From: Nitrospira sp.
GTDB taxonomy: Bacteria > Nitrospirota > Nitrospiria > Nitrospirales > Nitrospiraceae
Assembly (NCBI GenBank): GCA_005116945.1
Contig: SWDH01000040.1
Span: 121,505-154,900, forward strand
Length of the DNA: 33,396 nt
Direction: 5' to 3'
Shown: positions 8,267-16,996 of the stretch, one piece after another
Numbering within the stretch: the stretch's first letter is position 1
How the letters are laid out: each line of letters starts with the position of its first letter
Notes under the pieces: generated by a model
The model's input: only the letters and a program-made list of their open reading frames with translations
Told to the model about the DNA's origin: nothing
The model's database searches: none
Made by a program: the position numbers and the translations under genes

Positions 8267-9721
8267 TTACGATGCCTGCCTGATGACCGCCCTCATCCCT
8301 GCCAACGTTTGCACGACCTGTTCCATTTTCATACCGCGAGAAGCCTTGACCAACACGACGTCACCCTGCCGCAGAATCTTCTTAAGATGATCCGCAGCCG
8401 CCGCCGCGTCGCTCACCTCATCGATCTGCACACCCGCCATCCCACCTTGGCGAGCTCCTTCCGCAATCTCTCGGCCCAACGCCCCGCAGACGATCAGCCG
8501 AGACAGCCCCTGTGTGGCAAGAAACTGCCCAACCTCCCGATGCAGGCGACCGGTCTCAGCGCCAAGTTCGAGCATGTCTCCCAGCACGGCAATCCGATCA
8601 CGTGCAGGGCGCCACTGTGCCAGCAGTTCAAGCGCCGCGTTCATCGACGCCGGGTTGGCGTTATAACAGTCGTTGATGAAATGGACGCCGTGAAGAGTCA
8701 CCACCTGCGACCGCATCGCGGCAGGACGGAATCGACTCAACCCTTGGGCAATCATCACACCGGAAAGATTCAAGGCCATACCCACCGCAGCGGCGGCGAG
8801 CGCATTGGTGACATTGTGGGTCCCATGCACCTTCATTCGCACGATCGTGGGACGGATTTTTCCAGGGAGGTGCAAGCGAAAGGTCGTGCCCTGTCGAGCA
8901 TCGGACGTGACCTGACTTGCGCGAACATCGGCCATCGCTGAATGTCCGAACGACACCACGCGACATTGCGCGCGCGACGCAAGGTAGTCAAAATATGGAT
9001 CGTCGGCATTCAGCATGGCCATGCCATCTGGAGGAAGCAGATCCAACAATTCCGCCTTCGCCTGCGCGGACCCTTCCATGCTGCCAAAGAACTCGAGGTG
9101 ATCGGGTCCAATATTGGTAATCACTCCGATTGTGGGCCTGACAATCTCACAGAGTCTGGTCGTCTGCCCCTGTTGATCCACCCCCATCTCAATCACGGCT
9201 GCCTGATGGCGAGCCGTGAGCCGAAACAGGGTCGCGGGTACACCGATTCGATTGTTGAAATTTCCTTCGGTCTTCAGCATCGACCACCGTTGAGCCAATA
9301 CCGCCGCCACCATCTCCTTCGTCGTTGTCTTGCCGTTGCTCCCAGTCACTGCCACCATCGGAATCGTGAATCGACTGCGATAGTGCGTCGCGAGCTGCTG
9401 GTAGGCAAAGAGCGGATCGCGCACGCCAAAGAGAAACGGGATAGATTGCCTCGCGATCCGGCGTACCACTGAGAGACTTGAAGGAAGGTGGTATCCGTCA
9501 TGGACGATGGCTCCCGCCGCGCCCTGTGCGAACACAGCCGGTACAAAATCATGACCATCAAATCGATCGCCTCTGAGCGCAACAAAGAGATCGCCTCGAC
9601 GAATCGACCGTGAGTCCGTGCTGATCTGCCTGATCCGGCGCTTCCCCGATAGCGAGGCCTGCCCCGCAAGCACTTTCACGCTGATCACTTCTCGTAACTC
9701 ATCGACCGTAAACAACCCCAT
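8267..9721 (-). CDS. murF: UDP-N-acetylmuramoyl-tripeptide--D-alanyl-D-alanine ligase MurF
   Basis: MurF adds the D-Ala-D-Ala made by Ddl to UDP-MurNAc-tripeptide with ATP. I chose ATG 9721, giving 484 residues beginning MGLFTVDELREV, because it matches the family N-terminus and has GGAAGGTG about 8 bases upstream. A GTG at 9766 that overlaps the murE stop (GTGA) would add 15 residues and cannot be excluded. Features are STDSRSIRRGDLFVAL in the UDP-binding domain, the P-loop GSNGKTTT (127-134), the central-domain motif NIGPDHLEFF, HNVTNALAAAA, and NDCYNANPASM in the C-terminal domain. Length is normal. Confidence 0.95.
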   Translation of the reverse strand: MGLFTVDELREVISVKVLAGQASLSGKRRIRQISTDSRSIRRGDLFVALRGDRFDGHDFVPAVFAQGAAGAIVHDGYHLPSSLSVVRRIARQSIPFLFGVRDPLFAYQQLATHYRSRFTIPMVAVTGSNGKTTTKEMVAAVLAQRWSMLKTEGNFNNRIGVPATLFRLTARHQAAVIEMGVDQQGQTTRLCEIVRPTIGVITNIGPDHLEFFGSMEGSAQAKAELLDLLPPDGMAMLNADDPYFDYLASRAQCRVVSFGHSAMADVRASQVTSDARQGTTFRLHLPGKIRPTIVRMKVHGTHNVTNALAAAAVGMALNLSGVMIAQGLSRFRPAAMRSQVVTLHGVHFINDCYNANPASMNAALELLAQWRPARDRIAVLGDMLELGAETGRLHREVGQFLATQGLSRLIVCGALGREIAEGARQGGMAGVQIDEVSDAAAAADHLKKILRQGDVVLVKASRGMKMEQVVQTLAGMRAVIRQAS

Positions 9722-9762
9722 TGATTTTTCACCTTCCACGGCCCCGGCCATCGCCTGAATAC

Positions 9763-11280
9763 TCACGCGCAGTCTCGCAATTGCTGAATCGCCTCGCGTG
9801 CTACTTCACGGTCGTCAAAATGAAACTTTTGAGTGCCGATGATTTGATAATCTTCATGCCCCTTCCCCGCGATCAGCACCATATCGCCGTGGTGCGCCTC
9901 CCGGATGGCGGCACCGATCGCCTCTCGGCGATCCGGCATCAAGTGATATTGCACGTGTTGCCGCCGCATGAGCGCATCGCGCACGCCGATCTCAACTTCA
10001 TGAAGGATCGCCAGCGGGTCCTCAGTTCGAGGATTATCGGAAGTCAAGATCACCACGTCGCTATATTCAACAGCAGCGCGGCCCATCTTGGGCCGCTTTC
10101 CTCGGTCCCGGTCACCACCACAGCCAAACACGGTAATAATCCGATCGGTCTTTAATACGTGGGCTGCCGTGAGTAACCTGAGAAGCGCGTCTTCCGTATG
10201 GGCATAATCGACAACAACAGTAAAGTCTTGCCCGGACGAGATCCGCTCGAAGCGGCCGGGAACATTGTCGATATGGGCAGTCGCTTCACGGATCTGATCG
10301 GCTGTCGCCCCGTCGTGAAGCGCCACTCCGATTGCTCCCAGCAAGTTATAGACGTTGTGCTCTCCGACTAACCGGCTCTCGACGGGAAACGATCCCGATG
10401 GAGTGGCCGCCGTGAACGTGGTTCCGGTAAGCGAAAGACGCACGCGCTCTGCTTTGAGGTCTGCCCGGTTCTGAATGGCATACCCCCAGACCGGCACAGG
10501 ACAGGCAGTCCGAATCGAGTTCCCTCTGGGGTCGTCCAAATTGACGATGGCGCGCTTCCCGACCTTTTGTCCTCCTGCCAATCCGGTAAAGAGTCGCAGC
10601 TTTGCCTCAAAATACTCGTCCATGGTGCGATGAAAATCCAAGTGGTCTTGCGTCAGGTTTGTGAAAACGGCCGCGTCATACTCGCAGCCCGCTGTCCGGT
10701 CCAACGCGAGGGCATGAGACGATACTTCCATCACGGTGGCGGTGAGCTTCCTCTCGAGCATCTTCGCTAACAGTGCCTGGAGATCAAGTGCCCCGGGCGT
10801 TGTGTGAGAAGCAGGAAGTGTTTCTTGTCCGATCTGATATCCCACCGTGCCAATCAACCCTACCCGCCGACCGATCCCTTCTAGTAAGGCCTTGCAAAGA
10901 TACGTCGTCGTCGTCTTCCCATTTGTCCCCGTCACGCCTATCATTTTGAGATGGACGGATGGGTCACGATAAAACCGGCTACCGAGAAAACCGAGCGCCT
11001 TGCGTGAATCGTTCACCCGCACAAACGGCAATGACCCTGACGACAGTGGCGCCTGTACGACTACCGCAACTGCTCCCGCCTTGATGGCCCGCTCTGCAAA
11101 TTCGTGCCCGTCAACGCGCTCACCCTTCACAGCAACAAAAAGACTCCCACCCGTCACGGCCCGAGAATCATCCGTGATCCCAGTGATCGGACGACTCATA
11201 TCGCCACGCTGCTCCAGGATATCGACGTTCCCCCAGAGCGCTGCAAGCAACCGTGAAAGGGGAACGGGGTCATGCGTCAT
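9763..11280 (-). CDS. murE: UDP-N-acetylmuramoyl-L-alanyl-D-glutamate--2,6-diaminopimelate ligase MurE
   Basis: MurE adds the third amino acid of the peptidoglycan stem peptide with ATP. The 505 residues carry the P-loop GTNGKTTTT (118-126), SSHALALDR, NLTQDHLDFH with the conserved lysine region after it, and in the C-terminal domain GCGGDRDRGKRP and DNPRTEDP (415-422). The DNPR tetrad is the established signature of enzymes specific for meso-diaminopimelate rather than lysine, so the wall is likely of the DAP type. The ATG at 11280 is 6 bases after the ftsI stop. Length is normal. Confidence 0.96.
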   Translation of the reverse strand: MTHDPVPLSRLLAALWGNVDILEQRGDMSRPITGITDDSRAVTGGSLFVAVKGERVDGHEFAERAIKAGAVAVVVQAPLSSGSLPFVRVNDSRKALGFLGSRFYRDPSVHLKMIGVTGTNGKTTTTYLCKALLEGIGRRVGLIGTVGYQIGQETLPASHTTPGALDLQALLAKMLERKLTATVMEVSSHALALDRTAGCEYDAAVFTNLTQDHLDFHRTMDEYFEAKLRLFTGLAGGQKVGKRAIVNLDDPRGNSIRTACPVPVWGYAIQNRADLKAERVRLSLTGTTFTAATPSGSFPVESRLVGEHNVYNLLGAIGVALHDGATADQIREATAHIDNVPGRFERISSGQDFTVVVDYAHTEDALLRLLTAAHVLKTDRIITVFGCGGDRDRGKRPKMGRAAVEYSDVVILTSDNPRTEDPLAILHEVEIGVRDALMRRQHVQYHLMPDRREAIGAAIREAHHGDMVLIAGKGHEDYQIIGTQKFHFDDREVAREAIQQLRDCA

Positions 11281-11286
11281 GGCCTT

Positions 11287-13005
11287 TTAGTGATCCTTCA
11301 TCGCCAAGGCGATTTTGACGGTATCTTCTCTGGACACGCCAAGATACATAAGCGCCTGCTCCCCGACTCGCCGAAATACGGGCGCCGCCACGACTCCACC
11401 CCATGATTCACCTTGAGGTTCATCGAGGACGACGATCATCGCCAGCCGTGGAGATTCTGCCGGAACATATCCAACAAACGACCCGACAAACTGCGTCGAG
11501 GAATAGGCGCCGGTTCGTGAGTCGACTTTTTGAGCGGTCCCGGTTTTACCCGCCACACGGAATCCAGGAATGGCCGCTTTCGTCCCAGTCCCGTTCGTCA
11601 CGACACCTTCCAGCATCGTCGTCATCGCTCGAGCCGTCTCCGGCGACACGACTCGTCGCTTTACTTGTGGGACCACTTCTTTAAGAACGCGACCTGTCTG
11701 ATCGCGTACTTCGGATACCACATACGGCTTCATCATCACGCCTCCATTGGCGAGAGTCGCAACCGCCGACACCATCTGGAGTGGCGTCACCCCGACTTCC
11801 TGACCCATCGAAATCGATGCGAGCGATCGCCGCCCCCACTCTTTGGGCGCCTTCAAAATCCCACTCACTTCTCCCGGCAGATCAATCTCAGTCCGGTGGC
11901 CAAATCCGAACGCTTGGAGATACCGATAGAGTCGCTGGTCTCCGAGCGCCATCCCGGTTTTGGCGGCACCGATGTTGCTCGATTTTTGAATCACCTCAGA
12001 GAATGTCATCCAGCCAAGCTTGTCATGGTCATGAATCGTCGTATTCGCGACTACCATCTGGCCATGTTCACCGAAGACCATAGAACCGGGCGTCATCACG
12101 TGTTCTTCAAGCGCCGCGGCCGCGACCATCGCTTTCATCGTTGACCCTGGCTCGTACGTATCCGTCAGTGCACGATTGCGCCACCGATCAGGCGTCAACG
12201 CAGTCACAACGTTTGGGTCGAATCGTGGGCTGACAGCCATCGCGAGAATCGCACCGGTTTGAGGTTCCATGACAATGATCGTCCCGGACTTGGCACGTGA
12301 TTGGGTGACGGCCTCTTCAAGCTCTTTTTCCGCAATGTATTGAATCACCTCGTCGACGGTCAGGGTGAGTGCATGTCCCGGTGTCGGCGTTTGCTCCGCC
12401 ACATCCTTAGGAAACACCGTACGGTTTAACGCATCTCGCTGCAGCACGGTGACACGCTTTTCTCCATGCAGATGCGAATCGTAGAGGCGCTCAAGACCCT
12501 CAAGCCCTTGCCCATCCATCCCTGAAAACCCTAGGACATGAGCCAACAAGGGGCCCTTAGGGTAAAACCGCCTTCCCTCCATCACCACGCCGATGCCGTC
12601 CAACGACAACTGTTTCAACCGGCGGCCTTGCTCGGGCTCAACCTTTCGCGCCAACCACACAAAGTTTTTGTCTTGCCGAAGCTTTTTCTCGAGCTCCTCT
12701 CTTCGAATGTGGAGCACTGGGGAAAGATGCCGAGCAACGGTCGAAGGGCTCTCAATTGACGTCGGTTCGCCGAATACCGATGGAACCTCCACATTCATCG
12801 CAAGGACTTTGCCGTGGCGATCCGATACCATGCCTCTAGCCCCTTCGAACGACACGGTCTTTTGATGTTGCCGATCAGCCTTGGCCGAGAGCTCTGCGGC
12901 TTGGAGCACTTGGAGCGTAACCAGCCGAAAGAGAACGATACAGAACCCGCACAGGAGCAGGAGCAGCATCACATAACGACGACCGCGCGAAGGTCCGGCA
13001 GTCAC
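11287..13005 (-). CDS. ftsI: Division transpeptidase (penicillin-binding protein 3) FtsI
   Basis: FtsI is the class B PBP that cross-links septal peptidoglycan together with FtsW. The 572-residue protein has one membrane segment (about residues 11-30), a dimerisation/pedestal domain, and a transpeptidase domain with all three catalytic motifs: S288-TMK (in YEPGSTMK), SSN at 342-344 and KTGT at 487-490. The start is GTG 13005, which overlaps the ftsL stop (GTGA); this overlap favours it over any internal ATG. No C-terminal PASTA domain is present. The sporulation-type SpoVD is an alternative name in some annotations, but the length and setting fit FtsI. Confidence 0.95.
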   Translation of the reverse strand: MTAGPSRGRRYVMLLLLLCGFCIVLFRLVTLQVLQAAELSAKADRQHQKTVSFEGARGMVSDRHGKVLAMNVEVPSVFGEPTSIESPSTVARHLSPVLHIRREELEKKLRQDKNFVWLARKVEPEQGRRLKQLSLDGIGVVMEGRRFYPKGPLLAHVLGFSGMDGQGLEGLERLYDSHLHGEKRVTVLQRDALNRTVFPKDVAEQTPTPGHALTLTVDEVIQYIAEKELEEAVTQSRAKSGTIIVMEPQTGAILAMAVSPRFDPNVVTALTPDRWRNRALTDTYEPGSTMKAMVAAAALEEHVMTPGSMVFGEHGQMVVANTTIHDHDKLGWMTFSEVIQKSSNIGAAKTGMALGDQRLYRYLQAFGFGHRTEIDLPGEVSGILKAPKEWGRRSLASISMGQEVGVTPLQMVSAVATLANGGVMMKPYVVSEVRDQTGRVLKEVVPQVKRRVVSPETARAMTTMLEGVVTNGTGTKAAIPGFRVAGKTGTAQKVDSRTGAYSSTQFVGSFVGYVPAESPRLAMIVVLDEPQGESWGGVVAAPVFRRVGEQALMYLGVSREDTVKIALAMKDH

Positions 13006-13337
13006 TGGCGAATCCTCCCGATCGAATCATGTCTCGCCACACGGATAAGCTCCACGGGCGGGGGCGTCAGGCTCGGAATCTCTCCCGGCATATGCACCAT
13101 CAGCACTTGCCCTTGCTGGGGTGGAACAAGCCCCAGTTTTTCAGTCGCCACCTTCGCAATCCGCTCCGGGGCCGCCAACGCAGAAACCTTCACTCGCAAT
13201 TGATCCCTCTCTCGCTCCAGCAAGATTTTCTGCGTCTTCAATCGTTCTATCTGATAACCCAATCGAACGACATCCACACGTTCCCATACAAATATGAAGA
13301 CCAACAACACCCCGGCCACTATCGTTAACGCCTTCAT
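13002..13337 (-). CDS. ftsL: Cell division protein FtsL
   Basis: FtsL is a small bitopic protein that links FtsQ/FtsB to FtsW/FtsI. The 111-residue product has a short cytoplasmic N-terminus, a membrane segment at about residues 3-18 (LTIVAGVLLVFIFVW), then a charged heptad-like helix at about 25-55 and the ATEKLGLVPPQQGQV motif typical of FtsL/DivIC proteins. The primary sequence is weakly conserved in this family, so position between rsmH and ftsI is an important part of the call. The start overlaps the rsmH stop (ATGA) and is preceded by a strong AAGGAGGA ribosome-binding site. Confidence 0.88.
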   Translation of the reverse strand: MKALTIVAGVLLVFIFVWERVDVVRLGYQIERLKTQKILLERERDQLRVKVSALAAPERIAKVATEKLGLVPPQQGQVLMVHMPGEIPSLTPPPVELIRVARHDSIGRIRQ

Positions 13338-14251
13338 AAACAGTCCTCCTTGGATACCCGTTGAGCAGCTCGCAACTTGGCACTGCGGGATCGAGGATTC
13401 CGGCCCGATTCTTCTCTGCTGGGAACCTGCGGCTTCTTGGTGAGAACCAATAATTTAGGATCGTCTGTGCTGGAAAGCGTCCGTAGCGTGTGCTTCACAA
13501 TTCGATCTTCGAGCGAATGGAAAGAAATGACGCAGAGGCGGCCGCCGGGAGACAGGACATCCACGGCGTCACGCAACGCTGGTTCGAGACAGTCGAGTTC
13601 ATGATTCACGGCAATACGAAGGGCTTGAAACGTGCGGGTGGCACAGTGGAGGCGACCATGCCGATAATTCGCCGGAACAGCCCCTTCAATCACTGAGACA
13701 AGCTCTTTCGTCGTCGTGAATGGATACCGTTGACGCGCACGGACAATGGCACTCGCAATTCGTCGAGAAAACCGTTCTTCCCCGAACTGAAAAATGGTAT
13801 CGGCCAACTGCGCTTCCGGCCAACGATTGACCAGCTCAGCGGCGGTCCCACTCATTGACTGATCCATACGCATGTCCAACGGACCGTCCCCTTGAAAGCT
13901 AAAGCCCCGAGCAGGTTCCTCCAACTGCGGGGACGAGACCCCAAGATCAAACAGAATTCCATCAACCTGGCTAATGCCACTCAAAGTAAGATGCTGTTTC
14001 AGATCCACGAAATGACCATGAAAAAGAAGAACGCGATCACCAAACCGTGCGAGCTTTTCTCGACTGGCCGCAATTGCCATCTCATCACGGTCAATTCCTA
14101 TAAGCCTGCTATTGGAACCACTTGCCTCAAGAATTTTCTCAGCATGCCCACTATACCCCACCGTACAATCAAGATAGGTTCGACCACCATCACGAACAAG
14201 CAATAAAACCACCTCTTCTGGCATAACTGGAATATGTCGCGATACCTCCAT
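13334..14251 (-). CDS. rsmH: 16S rRNA (cytosine-N4)-methyltransferase RsmH
   Basis: RsmH (MraW) uses S-adenosylmethionine to N4-methylate a cytosine in the P-site region of 16S rRNA (C1402 in E. coli). The 305 residues begin MEVSRHIPVMPEEV and show the SAM-binding DCTVGYSGHAEKIL (28-41), the signature FDLGVSSPQLEEPARGFS, the DMRMDQ motif, and the C-terminal VISFHSLEDRIVK. It is the first gene of the dcw operon here, with the promoter about 50 bases upstream. In most genomes mraZ comes directly before rsmH; it is not present. The start codon has only a weak ribosome-binding site (GGTAAAG). Confidence 0.96.
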   Translation of the reverse strand: MEVSRHIPVMPEEVVLLLVRDGGRTYLDCTVGYSGHAEKILEASGSNSRLIGIDRDEMAIAASREKLARFGDRVLLFHGHFVDLKQHLTLSGISQVDGILFDLGVSSPQLEEPARGFSFQGDGPLDMRMDQSMSGTAAELVNRWPEAQLADTIFQFGEERFSRRIASAIVRARQRYPFTTTKELVSVIEGAVPANYRHGRLHCATRTFQALRIAVNHELDCLEPALRDAVDVLSPGGRLCVISFHSLEDRIVKHTLRTLSSTDDPKLLVLTKKPQVPSREESGRNPRSRSAKLRAAQRVSKEDCL

Positions 14252-14273
14252 TAATTATTCTTTACCAGAGCTC

Positions 14274-14288
14274 CCCACTTTTTCCCAC
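14274..14288 (-). promoter_or_regulatory. Two GTGGG direct repeats, MraZ-operator type
   Basis: On the minus strand GTGGG occurs at 14288-14284 and again at 14278-14274, separated by five bases, so the repeats are 10 bases apart. Known MraZ operators upstream of dcw operons are direct repeats of TGGGN separated by 5 nt. They sit just downstream of the predicted transcription start. A third GTGGG (14310-14306) lies in the promoter spacer but out of the 10-base phase. The role is inferred from pattern and position. Confidence 0.55.
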
Positions 14289-14297
14289 TAAAATAGA

Positions 14298-14325
14298 AGT
14301 ATACACCCACTCAAAGACTTGTCAA
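14298..14325 (-). promoter_or_regulatory. Sigma-70-type promoter of the dcw operon
   Basis: On the minus strand TTGACA (14325-14320) and TATACT (14303-14298) are separated by 16 bases. The -35 is perfect and the -10 is one base from consensus. Transcription would start near 14291, about 40 bases before the rsmH start codon. It is the only strong promoter I saw for the dcw genes. Confidence 0.75.
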
Positions 14326-14766
14326 TAGAAAATTCATGTACTTACGAAGCGTGGAGGCTCTCGGTTTTATCTGAAACTTTAGTAAAAGAAAGAGCGGGCG
14401 ATGCGGGGATTAAGTGGGCACATGGGGATGAGGATATCTCGACTTTACTCTCTTCAATTCACACGGAGAGACTAGGTTCAGCATTGACTGAGGGTAATCG
14501 CCCCCCGGATGGTCAAAAAGTAGACCAAGCGACCACCCAACACTCACGGTTCACTCTCCTGAGAGATGGAGAGCGACACGACACCCCTTCTCGACCAACA
14601 TCATCGAGCCGTCGCATCAAGAAGGATCGCCATGTGGATATCTTTAATTTTAGATAGAAAGAGACAAACCCTTAGCGTAACTCCTGGATCGATCAGTCGA
14701 TGTGTCAGACACACGAAGTTGGCGAGTTTCATTGACAAGAATTCAAGTCGGGATGAAAATGGTTGT
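14326..14766. other. Intergenic stretch, divergent from rsmH
   Basis: No convincing gene lies here. Long frames run through it, including an N-terminal extension of the next gene, but their composition is not protein-like. Bases 14507-14531 (starting GGATGGTCAAAAAG) resemble the left end of the palindrome at 16867-16989 and may be a solo decayed end. A perfect TTGACA lies shortly before the next gene but no good -10 follows it. Confidence 0.4.
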
Positions 14767-15822
14767 ATGCGCTCGCTCACAACAACTACAGCCCTCTGCC
14801 TCATCTCCTTCATGGGGGGAACCGCTTTCACACTTGGCGGGATCACGGACAACACGGCGACAGCGGCATCGCCACTCTATTGGTGCCCGGATCGAAAAGC
14901 CGATCAACAATATTCTTCCACCACAGGGCCGGGATGTGTGTCGCTTGCTGAGAAGAAATCGCCTCAAACAGCAGAACAAGAAGAGGAACTATCCCTTAGC
15001 GACAAATCGCCACGTGATTTCAAGGTCGAGAATCTACAAGGTGACGTCTCGACATTCCTGAACAAGTATCGCCAATTTCTCGATTGCTGCAAGACCGACC
15101 TTTCGGAACTTCAGCAGGTCGAAGAAATGGGAGACGAGGTCGGGGATTTGCTCACGTCCACTCAGGCTAATCTCTCGAATCATTCAATAGCCTCGCGCGG
15201 TATCATGCTCCGCGAAATGATCCCGGCAGTCGCAAAGGCCCGCGCGGACCTGAAAAAACTGCACGCCACACTCGAACGCATCAACACCGCAACCAATGCC
15301 CGAGATGCAGGAGACGTCGAATCCTCCAGCCGGGAAACCCGCGCGATTCGTGAAATGGAAGAATCAATCGAGAGAGACATCCATGCACCGAAGCTGTCGA
15401 CAGGGCCAAAAACAGGCGCCAGCATCGGTACCGCACCTGCCGCAGGGCCCAGCATCGGCAAGACACCGAAGACCGGCGATGCGATCGGCGGCCGAGGCGT
15501 GACGGGCCAAGATGTTGGAGCCTCTTCACGGAGCAGCCACGACATTGGCTCATCCGGTCCGACCGGCTTTGCTATCGGAGGAACCGGTCGCGCCGGACCT
15601 TCGATTGGAGAATCGAGACTCAACAGCGAGGAGTCCTCATCGGTCGGCTCATCGCTGCAGCGTTCCACCGTAGAATCGAGCCTGTCCGATTCGACAGTGG
15701 GATCGAGTTTCGGCGGCTCGAGCGTGGGCTCAAGCCTCGGAGAGTCAGGCGTTGGCTCTTCGTTCGGATCATCTTCCGTCGGTTCAACCATGCAAGAACG
15801 CAGCATCGCCCCTCAGCGATAA
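14767..15822 (+). CDS. Secreted protein with a C-terminal 10-residue and 9-residue repeat domain, function unknown
   Basis: I do not recognise the family. I start the gene at ATG 14767 (351 residues, MRSLTTTTALCLISFMGG) because this gives a signal-peptide-like N-terminus; a frame open from 14566 adds 67 unconvincing residues. Residues about 70-185 are charged and helical, with a Cys-Cys pair (FLDCCKTDL). The C-terminal third is repetitive: seven exact-length decamers (residues 212-281), each ending in IG or VG, then after a short spacer six nonamers (292-345) of the form SVGSSxxxS. Serine and glycine dominate this part. The helical body plus repeat tail suggests an exported surface or envelope protein, but function is not known. 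It is followed by a convergent lipoprotein gene 6 bases away. A complementary-strand frame (15180-15806) is a shadow of the repeats. Confidence 0.7.
   Translation: MRSLTTTTALCLISFMGGTAFTLGGITDNTATAASPLYWCPDRKADQQYSSTTGPGCVSLAEKKSPQTAEQEEELSLSDKSPRDFKVENLQGDVSTFLNKYRQFLDCCKTDLSELQQVEEMGDEVGDLLTSTQANLSNHSIASRGIMLREMIPAVAKARADLKKLHATLERINTATNARDAGDVESSSRETRAIREMEESIERDIHAPKLSTGPKTGASIGTAPAAGPSIGKTPKTGDAIGGRGVTGQDVGASSRSSHDIGSSGPTGFAIGGTGRAGPSIGESRLNSEESSSVGSSLQRSTVESSLSDSTVGSSFGGSSVGSSLGESGVGSSFGSSSVGSTMQERSIAPQR
15400..15609 (+). repeat. Seven tandem 30-bp coding repeats (decamer units)
   Basis: The coding sequence here encodes seven consecutive 10-residue units such as TGPKTGASIG, TAPAAGPSIG, KTPKTGDAIG and GTGRAGPSIG. 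Spacing is exactly 30 bases throughout. Each unit ends in IG or VG, usually preceded by S, A or D. The variable positions differ widely, so the units are old rather than freshly amplified. Confidence 0.85.
15640..15801 (+). repeat. Six tandem 27-bp coding repeats (nonamer units)
   Basis: Six consecutive 9-residue units follow the decamers: SVGSSLQRS, TVESSLSDS, TVGSSFGGS, SVGSSLGES, GVGSSFGSS and SVGSTMQER. They are more alike than the decamers, so this block may have expanded more recently. The change of period from 10 to 9 residues inside one protein is unusual. Confidence 0.85.
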
Positions 15823-15828
15823 TCTCCT

Positions 15829-16848
15829 TTATTGGCGTGACAACGCAGTCGGCACCGATTCCCAATTCTCTCCCCGATTGCGACTTCGATACAAGCCACT
15901 CCCATTTGTACCTGCGTAAAACATGTCCGGATCGGTTGGACTCTGTACAAGCGATCGAATATTCAATGTCGCAAGACCCGTATTCAGCGTGACCCACGTC
16001 GCTCCACCATCTTCGCTCCGATGGATGCCTTCCCGGCCACCCAGATAAATGGCGTCCTTCTTCGTACGGTCTAGAATCATCGAAAATAACATCTGATCTT
16101 GAAGTGACTGCCCGATCCTCACCCAGACCTTCCCACCATCCATCGTCTTATACAGCCCTGTCAGTGTGGAGGCGTACACCGTCTCCGGCTCAAACGGATC
16201 GACCAGCACCGACGTCACGCTGAGCGCCCTCGACGACTTAATGATATCCGGCGACACGAGACCGTTATTCACCTTCTCCCAATGGCCAGCTCCGTCGATC
16301 GTCTTATACACTCCGCCACTCGTGCCTGCGTATAAGATCGACGGTCTCGTCGGATCCATCCCCAGCGTCACCACCATCAGCACTTCCTTCATCCCTTCCA
16401 TTTTCTTCACCCAATGTTCGCCGCCGTCTCTTGTCTCAGATACCCCCATCGTCGTCGCGAGATAGATATGATTGTTGTCCGTTGGATCGAAGACGAATTG
16501 ATTGACCACCGACGTAATCGTGGCATCGTCTAATCCCGAACGCATCGAAGCCCAACGCTGGCCGCCATCGTGACTCTTAAAGACCGCGTCACCCTTCGTG
16601 CCCGCATACACCGTCGCGGGATAGGCCGGATCCACCGCCATTGAAATCACTCGCGAATGGCTCATTCCTTTTGACAGGTTTGTCCAGGTCTGCCCGCCAT
16701 CGCGCGTCTTATAGATATAGTCGTTCGTCGCAACGTAGATGATGTCAGGATTTTTCGGGTTGAGCTGAATGACCACGATGGGATCGCCGCGATCGCAGCC
16801 CGCGAGAGAAAGTGCGAGCAGAAGAGCAAGAAGAAGAATTCTAGCCAT
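15829..16848 (-). CDS. Asp-box (BNR) beta-propeller lipoprotein
   Basis: The 339-residue protein begins MARILLLALLLALSLAGC, a lipoprotein signal with the lipobox LAGC, so it is probably anchored to a membrane on the outer side of the inner membrane. The rest is a repeat protein with seven Asp-box motifs: TRDGGQTW, SHDGGQRW, TRDGGEHW, TIDGAGHW, TMDGGKVW, SEDGGATW and SRNRGENW. Such repeats form seven-bladed propellers, as in Ycf48-like assembly factors and sialidase-fold proteins. Catalytic sialidase residues are not obvious, so a binding or assembly role is more likely. I chose ATG 16848 because the longer frame would start with TTG inside the palindrome that follows. The substrate or partner is unknown. 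Confidence 0.85.
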   Translation of the reverse strand: MARILLLALLLALSLAGCDRGDPIVVIQLNPKNPDIIYVATNDYIYKTRDGGQTWTNLSKGMSHSRVISMAVDPAYPATVYAGTKGDAVFKSHDGGQRWASMRSGLDDATITSVVNQFVFDPTDNNHIYLATTMGVSETRDGGEHWVKKMEGMKEVLMVVTLGMDPTRPSILYAGTSGGVYKTIDGAGHWEKVNNGLVSPDIIKSSRALSVTSVLVDPFEPETVYASTLTGLYKTMDGGKVWVRIGQSLQDQMLFSMILDRTKKDAIYLGGREGIHRSEDGGATWVTLNTGLATLNIRSLVQSPTDPDMFYAGTNGSGLYRSRNRGENWESVPTALSRQ

Positions 16849-16866
16849 GCACAAGACAAGGCCTTG

Positions 16867-16989
16867 CGGGATGGTCAAAAATGTCGTCCAGCGAGGCCGC
16901 AGCGAGTGAAGACCCGAGGCGTACCCTTGCGGTACGTTGAGGGTCTGAACGATGCGAGAACAAAGCTGGCGGCATTTTTCACCATCCCG
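16867..16989. repeat. 123-bp palindromic element (family B, copy 1)
   Basis: The outer arms CGGGATGGT..AAAAATG (16867 onward) and their reverse complement ending at 16989 pair over about 17 bases with one mismatch. Inside are further arms (GTCCAGC with GCTGGC, AGACCC with GGGTCT, CGTACC with GGTACG), so the whole element can fold into one long nested hairpin. It fills the gap between yajQ and the propeller gene. Related architecture is seen at 27572-27781. Confidence 0.8.
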
Positions 16990-16996
16990 TTACCAG

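Noticed and set aside
14567-14766. N-terminal extension of the repeat protein to ATG 14566
   Set aside because: The added 67 residues do not look conserved or structured, while ATG 14767 gives a proper signal peptide.
15400-15801. CRISPR array or DNA-level satellite
   Set aside because: The periodic sequence is coding, in frame, with unit lengths of 30 and 27 bases, no spacers and conserved codon frame.
15180-15806. A 208-residue minus-strand frame with proline-rich repeats
   Set aside because: It is the complement of the repeat-coding part of the plus-strand gene; the periodic pattern is inherited from that strand.
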